From contig CBDBGD010000007.1 in assembly GCA_965205235.1 (NCBI GenBank), forward strand, positions 372,001 through 436,000: 64,000 nucleotides of DNA, written 5' to 3'. A program made the translations under genes and the position numbers. The notes under the pieces were generated by a model that worked only from the letters and a program-made list of their open reading frames with translations, made no database searches and was not told where the DNA came from. Below are positions 17,811 through 25,305 of this stretch, one piece after another. The stretch is from CBDBGD01 sp965205235. Its GTDB lineage: Bacteria > Chloroflexota > Dehalococcoidia > Lucifugimonadales > UBA1127. Each line of letters begins with the position of its first letter. The stretch's first letter is position 1.

Positions 17811-18422
17811 CTACCGCCGTGTCGCCCACACCGCCGCTGACAGCGCGCCGATGATGATGATCGCGGCAATCACGCTGAGTACGACCAGCGTCACGGTGTT
17901 GTCGTCCGTGTCCGGCGATGCTTCGGGCCGGGGTCCGCCGGCCTCCGTCAGGGGCGCGTCGCCGTCTCCGAATACGTCGAGGTCTTCCTGCGCCTCGGCC
18001 AGGAGGGCAGTCCGGCTGCAGATGTTGACGGAGTAGCCTTCATCGGCATAGGCGCTGTCGTAGGCGTAGACGATGTACTCCTCCCCCTCCTCAAAGGCGA
18101 ACCCGCAAGCTCCGCCGGTGGGCGGCGTGGTGACGTCCATGTCCTCACTGACTGCGCCCTTCCACACGGCGCTGACGTTGAAGCCGATGGTCGTGTGGTC
18201 TCCGTGGACAGGCGGCTTATCCGGGTCGAAGGAGTGTTCAATCGACACGACCCTGCCCGCAAAGACCGCATCGTACTTGTCGATCTCTTCGGAGGGAGAG
18301 CCGGGCACCACGCAGCTGCAGGCGTGGACCTGCCCCGGCTGGCCGAGCAGCCAGAGGACGGCGAACACGAGAGCCAGGCCCACAGCGCCGATGAACGAAA
18401 GTCCAAGTCCGCTGACCTGCAT
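17811..18422 (-). CDS. TIMP/NTR-like secreted membrane-anchored protein
   Basis: 203 residues. N-terminal hydrophobic signal (residues 8-30), then VHACSCVVPGSPSEEIDKYD: the Cys-x-Cys start of mature TIMP/netrin-like (NTR) domains, followed by AVFAGRVVSIE, typical of bacterial members. Two more Cys (ACGF, ICSR) would pair with the first two. The C-terminus has a transmembrane helix (about 178-200) ending in ATRR, so the protein is anchored outside the cell. Eukaryotic TIMPs inhibit metalloproteases; activity of bacterial relatives is mostly untested. Probably co-transcribed with floA and nfeD. Confidence 0.72.
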   Translation of the reverse strand: MQVSGLGLSFIGAVGLALVFAVLWLLGQPGQVHACSCVVPGSPSEEIDKYDAVFAGRVVSIEHSFDPDKPPVHGDHTTIGFNVSAVWKGAVSEDMDVTTPPTGGACGFAFEEGEEYIVYAYDSAYADEGYSVNICSRTALLAEAQEDLDVFGDGDAPLTEAGGPRPEASPDTDDNTVTLVVLSVIAAIIIIGALSAAVWATRR

Positions 18423-18455
18423 CGCTAGGCGACTCCTCGACCCGCAGGCCGGGCG

Positions 18456-18893
18456 CTACGGCCACCCCTCGTCCGTGGGTCGGAGGGCGACGGGCGGGCC
18501 CAGCACCTCGCGGGCGATGATCGCCTGCATCAGCCCCTCGTGCGTGTGCAACATCGCGAGGCGACTGCCCCGCCGCCGCGCCAAGGCCCGCTTTCGTCGC
18601 TCCATCGGCGCGGCCGGAGCCACCCGAGGCTCCTCCACCGGGCGGGCCGGCGCCGGGGCTTGGAACTGTATGGGCGCCTCGTGCTGCTCGATCCAGGGAG
18701 ACGGCAACTCCTCTCGGAGCGGCTCCTCCTCTTCCTCCTCGTCGTCGTCCCACCAGACGGGCTCGCCGGGACCGGAGTACTCCTCGCGCTCCCGCATGCG
18801 CTGCTCCAGCTCCAGGCGGCGCGCCTCCAGCATGCGGCGGCGCTCCTGCGCTCGCCGGACCAGGTCCTCGTACTGCCGTTCTTCCACGGTCAC
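18456..18893 (-). CDS. Hypothetical charged protein in the nfeD-floA operon
   Basis: 145 residues. N-terminal 40 residues are a strongly charged predicted coiled coil rich in Arg and Glu (RRAQERRRMLEARRLELE), the middle is acidic (DDDEEEEEEP) and Pro-rich, and the C-terminal part has RRKRALARRRGSR followed by a helix (LHTHEGLMQAIIAREVLG). No signal peptide or membrane span. 21 bases downstream of floA. I do not recognise the family; a scaffold or adaptor partner of FloA membrane domains is one possible reading. Confidence 0.7.
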   Translation of the reverse strand: MTVEERQYEDLVRRAQERRRMLEARRLELEQRMREREEYSGPGEPVWWDDDEEEEEEPLREELPSPWIEQHEAPIQFQAPAPARPVEEPRVAPAAPMERRKRALARRRGSRLAMLHTHEGLMQAIIAREVLGPPVALRPTDEGWP

Positions 18894-18914
18894 CGCTCCC
18901 CGTCGACCAAGCCG

Positions 18915-19904
18915 CTATGCGGACTGCTCTCCGCCTTCCTCCTGGCTCAGCGACTCGCGCATGGAGGTGTCCGCCATGACGTTTCGCATGCGGTAGTAGT
19001 CCATGATGCCCATGTTGCCGGAGCGGAACGCGTCGGCCATGGCGCGGGGCACCTCCGCCTCCGCCTCCACGACCCGTGCGCGCATCTCCTCGACGCGGGC
19101 GCTCATCTCCTGCTCCAGCGCGACCGCGGCGGCGCGGCGCTGCTCGGCCCGCGCCTGGGCGATCTGCTTGTCCGCCTCGGCCTGGTCCGTCTGCAGCTTC
19201 GCGCCGATGTTCCGGCCCACGTCGATGTCTGCGATGTCGATGGACAGGATCTCGTAGGCCGTGCCCGAGTCCAGGCCCCTGGACAGCACGAGCTTGGAGA
19301 TGTTGTCCGGGTTCTCCAGCACCTGCTTGTGCGAGTCCGCCGAGCCAATGCCGGAGACGGTCCCCTCGCCGACGCGGGCCAGGATCGTCTCCTCCCCCGC
19401 GCCGCCGACCAGCCGGTCGATGTTCGCGCGGACCGTCACCCGCGCCACGGAGATCAGCTCGATGCCGTCCTTGGCCACCGCGGAGACCCGTCCGGTCTGA
19501 ATGACCTTGGGGTTCACGCTGACGCGCACGGCCTCCAGCACGTCCCGGCCTGCGAGGTCGATAGCCGTGGCCCGCCGCCACGGGAGCTCGATGTTCGCCC
19601 GGTCGGCGGAGATGATGGCCTGCACCACCCGGCCCACGTCACCCCCGGCGAGGTAGTGGGCCTCCATCTGGCCCGTGTCGAGCTCCAGGCCGGCCTTGAT
19701 GGCTGAGATTTTGGGATTGATGATGACGCTGGGTGGCACCCGCCGCAGGCGCATGCCCAGCAGCTCGCTGATGCCGACCTCAACGCCGGCAAAGCGCGCG
19801 CTCAGCCACAGCCCCACCGGGACGAAGAACAGCAGTATGCCCAGCGTGGGGATGGCCAGCAGGAAGAACACCAGGGCGGTCGCAATGGTCCTCCACGTGC
19901 TCAC
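18915..19904 (-). CDS. floA: Flotillin-like protein FloA
   Basis: 329 residues, length of Bacillus FloA. N-terminal membrane hairpin (residues 9-35), SPFH/band-7 domain, then an Ala/Glu/Arg-rich coiled region (QARAEQRRAAAVALEQEMSA). Contains the conserved NIELPWRRATAIDLAGRDVLEA stretch, given here only by its ends NIELP...DVLEA (about residues 105-126). FloA organises functional membrane microdomains. It follows nfeD by 31 bases, the usual partner arrangement. Confidence 0.95.
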   Translation of the reverse strand: MSTWRTIATALVFFLLAIPTLGILLFFVPVGLWLSARFAGVEVGISELLGMRLRRVPPSVIINPKISAIKAGLELDTGQMEAHYLAGGDVGRVVQAIISADRANIELPWRRATAIDLAGRDVLEAVRVSVNPKVIQTGRVSAVAKDGIELISVARVTVRANIDRLVGGAGEETILARVGEGTVSGIGSADSHKQVLENPDNISKLVLSRGLDSGTAYEILSIDIADIDVGRNIGAKLQTDQAEADKQIAQARAEQRRAAAVALEQEMSARVEEMRARVVEAEAEVPRAMADAFRSGNMGIMDYYRMRNVMADTSMRESLSQEEGGEQSA

Positions 19905-19935
19905 GGGTCACCTCATTCCTTCACTATTCGACGCT

Positions 19936-21357
19936 TCACTGGTCGCTCGATGCCGACGAATCGGCGTCGCTCACTGCGCGGACGACGCGCCGGTAGCCCT
20001 CGTCGGCGATGATCTCGATCGCGGTCCCGGATGCAATGTAGCCTCCCTCAGTTACTACGTCAACGCGTCGGCCGTCGATGTCCGCGACACCCGCAGGGTG
20101 GAGGTCCGTGATGGCCACGCCCCGAGCGCCGTCCAGCGCGCCGGGCTGCGACTCGCCGCGCCGGGCAGCCGCCCCGCGACGCCCGCGCCGCGACCGGCCT
20201 CCGGGCGTCTCGATGCCCGGCCCGGCAGGCAGCACCTCCGGGAGGCCCAAGCCGCGCCACGGCCTGCCCTTGGGTAGGTGCACGATGGCCGCCCACCCGC
20301 CAAGCGCCACCATGCCGACGGAGGCCAGCAGCACCAGCCCGGCCCGCGTGAAGTCGCCGGCGACCGCACCCTCTCCGACGAGCGAGATGAAGATGCCGCC
20401 GAGGAACGCGGCAATGCCCAGCACGCCCGCGACCCCGAAGCCCGGTATCAGGAACACCTCCACGCCGATGAGCGCCAAGCCGACGACCACGAGGGCGACG
20501 CCCTCCCAGCCGGCCAGGCCCGCCAGGAAGTGGCCCCAGAAGAAGAGGGCAAGGAGCGTGGCCCCTGCGAGTCCGGGCACGCCGAAGCCTGAGCTGGTCA
20601 CCTCGACCAGCAGGCCCAGCGCGCCCAGGGTCAGCAGGAGAGAGGCGACGATGGGGTTGGTGAGGAAGCGCACCAGGTTCTCGGCGAAGCTGGGAGAGAC
20701 CTCGATCACCTGCGCGCTCTCCAAGTCCAGGGCCTCGAGCAGCGCCGGCAGGTCCTCAACCTCGCCCTCGGCGTAGCCCCACTCCAGGGCCTCCTGCGTC
20801 GAGAGGGTGAGCAGCTTGCCCTCCTCCACCAGCCCCTCGACGGCAACGGCCTCGTCGACCATCGCCTCGGCGACCTGCGGGTTGCGGCCGCGGACCTCGG
20901 CCAGCGCCTTGAAGTCCTTGCGGACGCCGGAGACCACCTTTTCGCTGGCCTCCTCCCCCTCCTGGTCGACGGGCGTTGCGGCGCCTATGACCGCGCCGGG
21001 CGTCATGTAGATCTCATTCGCGGCGAGGGCGATGAGGGCCCCGGCGGAGAAGGCCTCCCGGTTGATGAATGCAATGACGGGGATTCTGCTGTCCAGGATG
21101 GCGTTCTTGATCTGCAGCGCGGCGTCCAGCCGCCCGCCGGGGGTGTTGACGTCGAGGATGACGCCGCTGGCGCCCGCATCCGTCGCCTCGCCGATGGCCC
21201 GCTTGACGTAGGGCGCAAGGCCCAGGTCGATGGTGTCGTGCACCTCGACGAGGTAGACGGTCTCCGCCTGCGCGGTCACCCCCTGCGCTGGCGCAAGCAG
21301 GCCCGCCGCTCCCAGCACCAGGAGCGCTACCGACAGGGCCGTCCGCAGGCGTCGCAT
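19936..21357 (-). CDS. nfeD: NfeD-like membrane-bound serine protease
   Basis: 473 residues from ATG 21357 (GGGGGGAG upstream; a GTG 15 bases earlier is the alternative). Signal peptide, then a ClpP/crotonase-fold protease domain: NTPGGRLDAA and NREAFSAGALIALAAN, with the catalytic Ser in the SAGA context. Next four transmembrane segments (about 245-370) and a C-terminal OB-fold NfeD domain (ARGVAITDLHPAGVADIDGR). This long form is the partner of FloA/SPFH proteins and acts in membrane protein quality control. First gene of its operon. Confidence 0.93.
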   Translation of the reverse strand: MRRLRTALSVALLVLGAAGLLAPAQGVTAQAETVYLVEVHDTIDLGLAPYVKRAIGEATDAGASGVILDVNTPGGRLDAALQIKNAILDSRIPVIAFINREAFSAGALIALAANEIYMTPGAVIGAATPVDQEGEEASEKVVSGVRKDFKALAEVRGRNPQVAEAMVDEAVAVEGLVEEGKLLTLSTQEALEWGYAEGEVEDLPALLEALDLESAQVIEVSPSFAENLVRFLTNPIVASLLLTLGALGLLVEVTSSGFGVPGLAGATLLALFFWGHFLAGLAGWEGVALVVVGLALIGVEVFLIPGFGVAGVLGIAAFLGGIFISLVGEGAVAGDFTRAGLVLLASVGMVALGGWAAIVHLPKGRPWRGLGLPEVLPAGPGIETPGGRSRRGRRGAAARRGESQPGALDGARGVAITDLHPAGVADIDGRRVDVVTEGGYIASGTAIEIIADEGYRRVVRAVSDADSSASSDQ

Positions 21358-21546
21358 TCGTACTCCCCCCACAGAGAGCGTAGCAGTGGGCTCAGCGCGG
21401 GGTCAATGGAGCGGCATCACGGCTTTCGCTCGAGGAGGCTGGGCCTTAGAGCGCAAACTTGCCGCTCGGCTGCGAGATACGGTACCATCTGACCGGACCG
21501 GCCACGCTGACCAGGCCGGCTCCGTCCACCAGAAGGAGGCTTGTAC

Positions 21547-21825
21547 ATGGGCGCCGTTGTCCGCATCCCAGGGCCCCTGCGTCGCATCACCCAGAACCGG
21601 GACAGGGTAGAGGTCGAAAGCGACACCCTGGCCCAGGCCATCGACGAGCTGGAGGGGCAGTTCCCGGGCATCAGCGGCCGCCTCCTGGACGATGGCGGCG
21701 AGCTCCGGCACTTCGTGAACGTTTATGTCAACGGCGAGGACGTCCAGTTCCTCGACGGCCTCCAGACGGCCATCAAGGGCGGCGACGAGGTGAGCATCGT
21801 GCCGGCGGTGGCCGGGGGCGCGTAG
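21547..21825 (+). CDS. cysO: CysO-like ubiquitin-fold sulfur carrier (MoaD/ThiS family)
   Basis: 92 residues from ATG 21547, AAGGAGG seven bases upstream. Beta-grasp fold; the stretches ISGRLLDDGGELRHFVNVYV and IKGGDEVSIVPAVAGG closely resemble Mycobacterium CysO, the thiocarboxylate sulfur donor for CysM. The C-terminus ends Gly-Gly-Ala rather than Gly-Gly, so one residue would have to be removed before adenylation. A cysteine synthase gene lies 1.5 kb downstream, supporting a CysO-CysM route. The JAMM protease Mec and the activating enzyme are not in the window. Confidence 0.85.
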   Translation: MGAVVRIPGPLRRITQNRDRVEVESDTLAQAIDELEGQFPGISGRLLDDGGELRHFVNVYVNGEDVQFLDGLQTAIKGGDEVSIVPAVAGGA

Positions 21826-21864
21826 GCGCGGCCACCTCGATCCAATGGCGTGAATCGCTGGCTT

Positions 21865-22035
21865 ATGCACAAGGACAGAACTGAGCTACCGTCCAACATT
21901 CAGGAGCAGGTTCGGGCATTGGATGCACTGCCCGACGACCGGATCGACACGACCGACGCCCCGGAGATTCTCGACTGGTCCGACGCCAGACGCGGGGTGT
22001 TCTGCAACCGCAGGACCGCCCGTTCGACACAATAG
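21865..22035 (+). pseudogene. Truncated BrnA-type/CopG-family antitoxin fragment
   Basis: A 56-codon frame from ATG 21865 reads ALPDDRIDTTDAPEILDWSD then ARRGVF, the N-terminal signature of BrnA/CopG-type antitoxins. In intact members this leads into a ribbon-helix-helix DNA-binding part; here the frame changes to CNRRTARSTQ and stops. No toxin gene is adjacent. Most likely a remnant of a lost toxin-antitoxin pair. No good ribosome site. Confidence 0.55.
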
Positions 22036-22046
22036 CCCCCTCACCC

Positions 22047-23216
22047 CTACCCTCCCCGCCGCGCGGCCTCCCAGCGGCGGCGCTGCTCCAGGCGCACGTT
22101 CTCGTCCGTTGGGGTGTAGGCGGCGTGGAAGGCCCGCCGCACCTCCTCGAACGTCCCAGCCTCCACTGCCTCTCGCAGCCTCGCCATCAGGCGCTGGTAG
22201 AACCGCAGGTTGTGCACCGTCGCCAGGCGGTAGGCCAGCAGCTCCCGCGCCCGGAAGAGGTGGTGCACGTAGGCGGTGCTGAAGCTCCGACACGTGAGGC
22301 AGTCGCAGCCCTCCTCCAGCGGCCCCGACGCCGTCCGAAAGCGGGCCGTGGTCACGTCGATGCGGCCGTCGGCGCGGTAGATGCCGCCGTTGCGGGCGAC
22401 GCGCGTCGGCAGGGCGCAGTCGAAGAGGTCGTAACCGAAGGCCACCGCCTCGACCAAGTCGTCGGGCGAGCCCACGCCCATCAGGTAGCGAGGCCGGTCG
22501 TCGGGCAGCAGGCGCGCCGTGTGCGCGGCGATGCGATGGTGCAGGGCCTTGGGCTCGCCCACCGACAGGCCGCCCACCGCGTAGCCGTCGAAGCCCAGCG
22601 CCGTCACCGCCTCGGCCGACTGCTCCCGAAGCGCCGTATCGTGGCCGCCCTGGACGATGCCGAACAGGGCCTGGTCGGAGCGCGTGCGGGCCTCCAGGCA
22701 CCGCCGCGCCCAGCGATGCGTGCGGTCCATCGCCCGCCGCACCTCGCCCTCCGACGCGCCGTAGCCCGTGCACTCGTCGAGCACCATCGCGATGTCGGAC
22801 CCGAGCACCTCCTGCGCCCTGACCGCCTCCTCCGGCGTGAGGCTGAGCCGCGAGCCGTCGAGGTGCGAGGTGAAGCGGACGCCCTCATCGGTAATGCGCC
22901 GCAGGCCGCCCAGCGAGTAGACCTGGAACCCGCCAGAGTCGGTGAGGATGGGGCCGTCCCAGCCCATGAAGGCGTGCAGGCCGCCCATGCGGGCGATGGT
23001 CTCGAGGCCGGGGCGCAGCGAGAGATGGTAGGTGTTGCCGAGCAGTATCGACGCACCCACGGCGCGGACGTCGTCGGGTGTCAGCGCCTTCACCGACGCC
23101 TGCGTGGCGACGGGCATGAAGGCGGGGGTGGGCGCCTGGCCGTGGGGCGTGGTCAGCAGGCCGCTGCGCGCCCCGACGGACGCGGCCAGTAGTTGGAAGC
23201 TGAAGGTGGCGCCCAT
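22047..23216 (-). CDS. tgt: tRNA-guanine transglycosylase (queuine tRNA-ribosyltransferase)
   Basis: 389 residues from ATG 23216 (an in-frame GTG 18 bases upstream, at 23234, is an alternative; neither has a clear ribosome site). TIM-barrel enzyme that exchanges G34 for preQ1 in tRNAs with GUN anticodons. Visible: TDSGGFQVYSLG (substrate-binding Asp), GIVQGG, VGGLSVGEP, the nucleophile region DLFDCALPTRVARNG, and the zinc site CDCLTC with a downstream His (VHNLR). Full length. Other queuosine genes are not in the window. Confidence 0.96.
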   Translation of the reverse strand: MGATFSFQLLAASVGARSGLLTTPHGQAPTPAFMPVATQASVKALTPDDVRAVGASILLGNTYHLSLRPGLETIARMGGLHAFMGWDGPILTDSGGFQVYSLGGLRRITDEGVRFTSHLDGSRLSLTPEEAVRAQEVLGSDIAMVLDECTGYGASEGEVRRAMDRTHRWARRCLEARTRSDQALFGIVQGGHDTALREQSAEAVTALGFDGYAVGGLSVGEPKALHHRIAAHTARLLPDDRPRYLMGVGSPDDLVEAVAFGYDLFDCALPTRVARNGGIYRADGRIDVTTARFRTASGPLEEGCDCLTCRSFSTAYVHHLFRARELLAYRLATVHNLRFYQRLMARLREAVEAGTFEEVRRAFHAAYTPTDENVRLEQRRRWEAARRGG

Positions 23217-23321
23217 GGCGGCATTGTATCCCACCTACAGGGATAAGGGGCGGCAAGGCCGCCCTTGCTCCGCCTGCACCGCCGTGACAGAATGGGCCAT
23301 CCCTGGACTGAGGCGAGAGCT

Positions 23322-24227
23322 ATGGGGCGCGCCGGCGTCCTGGCGCTGGTTGGGAACACGCCGCTGGTCGAGCTGCAGCGGCTGCCGGGGCCGGAGTCCG
23401 CCCGGGTGCTGGGCAAGCTGGAGGGGCACAACCCCTCCGGCTCCGTCAAGGACCGGGCGGTGCTGGCCATCCTGGAAGATGCGGCGGCGCAGGGCCTGCT
23501 CGCGTCGGGCGGGACCGTCGTCGAGGCCAGCGCCGGGAACACCGCCCTGTCGCTGTCCGTCATCGGCGCGGCCCTGGGGTACCGGGTGCTCATCATCACG
23601 CCGGAGAGCGTGCCGCTGGAGCGCCGACGGCTCATCACCCGCTTCGGCGCGGAGATGCGGCTGACGCCGGCGCCCCAGGGGATGGTGGGCGCGCAGGAGG
23701 CGGCGCGGCGCATGGCGGAGCGGGACGGCGCGCTCTTCCTCGACCAGTTTCGGCACCGGGCCACGGTGCGAGCGCACGCGGAGGGCACCGGCCGGGAGGT
23801 GCTGGAGCAGACGGGAGGCATCGTCGACGCCTTCGTCGCGGGCGTGGGGACCGGGGGCACCATCACCGGCGCAGGCGGCGTCCTCAAGGCGTCGCTGCCC
23901 GGCGTGCGAATCGTGGCCGTCGAGCCCTCGCGGTCGCCGCTGCTGAGCCAGGGTCGTGCGGGCGGCCACGGCATCCCCGGCCTCGGGCCCGACTTCGTGC
24001 CGCCGGTGCTCGACCGGTCGCTCATCGACCGGGTCATCGCCGTCTCCGAGGACGATGCCATGCGGACGATGCAGGAGATGGCGTCGCAGGAGGGACTGCT
24101 CGTGGGGCTGTCGTCGGGCGCGGCCACGGCTGCTGCGCTGCATGTGGCCCGCGAGCTGGGGCCTGGGGCGACGGTGGTGACGGTGTGGCCCGATACGGGC
24201 GAGCGCTACCTGGCCCCGCCCCCGTGA
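23322..24227 (+). CDS. cysM: PLP-dependent cysteine synthase (CysM/CysK type)
   Basis: 301 residues from ATG 23322, chosen because GAGGCGAG lies just upstream. PLP lysine in NPSGSVKDR, the Asn loop SAGNTALSL and the phosphate-binding GVGTGGTITG are all present. The enzyme adds sulfide or protein thiocarboxylate to O-acetyl- or O-phosphoserine. With cysO nearby, the CysO-dependent CysM reaction is likely. The C-terminus ends GERYL near the last residues, resembling CysM proteins. Confidence 0.92.
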   Translation: MGRAGVLALVGNTPLVELQRLPGPESARVLGKLEGHNPSGSVKDRAVLAILEDAAAQGLLASGGTVVEASAGNTALSLSVIGAALGYRVLIITPESVPLERRRLITRFGAEMRLTPAPQGMVGAQEAARRMAERDGALFLDQFRHRATVRAHAEGTGREVLEQTGGIVDAFVAGVGTGGTITGAGGVLKASLPGVRIVAVEPSRSPLLSQGRAGGHGIPGLGPDFVPPVLDRSLIDRVIAVSEDDAMRTMQEMASQEGLLVGLSSGAATAAALHVARELGPGATVVTVWPDTGERYLAPPP

Positions 24228-24229
24228 CG

Positions 24230-24628
24230 TCAGGAGGGCTCGGAAGGGCGGTGCAGCAGCTCCCAGCGGACCTTCCCCGCCTCCACGAGCTCCCGGACGC
24301 GTTGCTCCCGCGGTGAGAGGCGGGGACGTGCGCCGGCTTTCACCTCGACGAAGACGATCTCCTGCGGCTCGTCGCCGGCGAGGCCCGGAAACACCACCAG
24401 GTCGACGGGGCTTCCGATGAACCGGGCCTCGGTGGGGTCGTAGCGGAACTCGGGCAGATACGGGGCCATCTGCTCCGTGAAGCGGCCGCCCAGGACGGCC
24501 CTGCTCCGGCCGATGGCGTCGCACCGGGCCTCCTCCACCTTCGCCGAGATGCCGGCCTGCGTCCGCCCCAGGGCGAACAGCAGCACCACGATGATCAGGA
24601 TGAGCACGACGATGATGGCGACTTCCAT
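24230..24628 (-). CDS. Holliday-junction-resolvase-like predicted endonuclease, membrane-anchored
   Basis: 132 residues. An N-terminal transmembrane helix (residues 3-20, AIIVVLILIIVVLLFAL) is followed by a compact PD-(D/E)XK-type domain: GSPVDLVVF (Asp about 76) and IVFVEVKAG (Glu and Lys about 95-97). This combination is the Endonuc_Holl family, common in archaea and Chloroflexota; activity is not known. The stop codon lies three bases from that of the convergent cysM. Confidence 0.75.
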   Translation of the reverse strand: MEVAIIVVLILIIVVLLFALGRTQAGISAKVEEARCDAIGRSRAVLGGRFTEQMAPYLPEFRYDPTEARFIGSPVDLVVFPGLAGDEPQEIVFVEVKAGARPRLSPREQRVRELVEAGKVRWELLHRPSEPS

Positions 24629-24708
24629 GCCTTCGCCTCCTTCAGTCGCAGCGAGGAGTCGACGCTGGGCGCCTGCCGACCCGTGTGGTACCCCCGGCGG
24701 CCCGTTCT

Positions 24709-24717
24709 TGCTATGAT
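24709..24717 (+). promoter_or_regulatory. Extended -10 promoter for the HNH gene
   Basis: TGCTATGAT at 24709-24717 matches the extended -10 consensus TGnTATAAT closely; the HNH start codon is 41 bases downstream. Confidence 0.5.
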
Positions 24718-24758
24718 AGGCCCAAGACGCCCCTTGAGGTGCACTTCCGGAGGGTGAG

Positions 24759-25277
24759 ATGGCGGGGGCAGTCCTGGGCCTGCCGGTCCTGCTGCTAAAC
24801 CAGAACTACGTCCCCCTGAACATCAGCACGGTACGCCGGGCACTGGTGTTACTTGACCGGGGCAAGGCGGAGCTGCTGGAGAACGGCCGCGGCGAGGTCC
24901 ACAGCATGCGGCGCACCCTTCCCGCCCCCTCCGTCATCCGGCTCATGTACTTCATCCGCCGCCCGCTGCAGCAGCGCAGGCTATCCCGCCGCGAGGTGTT
25001 CCTCCGGGACCGGCACGCGTGCCAGTACTGTGGGCAGACGGCGCGGGACCTGACGCTGGACCACGTGCACCCCCGGCACCGGGGCGGCGCGCACGCGTGG
25101 GAGAACGTGGTGACGGCCTGCATCCCCTGCAACCACCGCAAGGCCGGCCGGACGCCCGCCGAGGCGAACATGCACCCCCGCAACGAGCCCCGGCCTCCAC
25201 GGCCCAACCCCTACCTGCTGTTCCACCACCGCAAGCCGCTGGACGAGTGGCGCAAGTTCCTCCCCTGGCTGCCGTGA
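24759..25277 (+). CDS. HNH endonuclease family protein
   Basis: 172 residues, GGAGGG before ATG 24759. The N-terminal about 80 residues begin PVLLLNQNYVPLNISTVRRA, the typical start of a widespread chromosomal HNH family. The nuclease part has CQYCG and CIPCNHRK zinc Cys pairs flanking LDHVHPRHRGGAHAWEN (the H-N-H motif). This lineage is usually single-copy and not linked to mobile DNA; its role is unclear, possibly repair or restriction. Confidence 0.88.
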   Translation: MAGAVLGLPVLLLNQNYVPLNISTVRRALVLLDRGKAELLENGRGEVHSMRRTLPAPSVIRLMYFIRRPLQQRRLSRREVFLRDRHACQYCGQTARDLTLDHVHPRHRGGAHAWENVVTACIPCNHRKAGRTPAEANMHPRNEPRPPRPNPYLLFHHRKPLDEWRKFLPWLP

Positions 25278-25305
25278 GGGGGTGGGCCATCGGGCCCACC
25301 GTCCT

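Noticed and set aside
22125..23192. 355-codon plus-strand frame opposite tgt
   Set aside because: Antisense of a complete, conserved enzyme.
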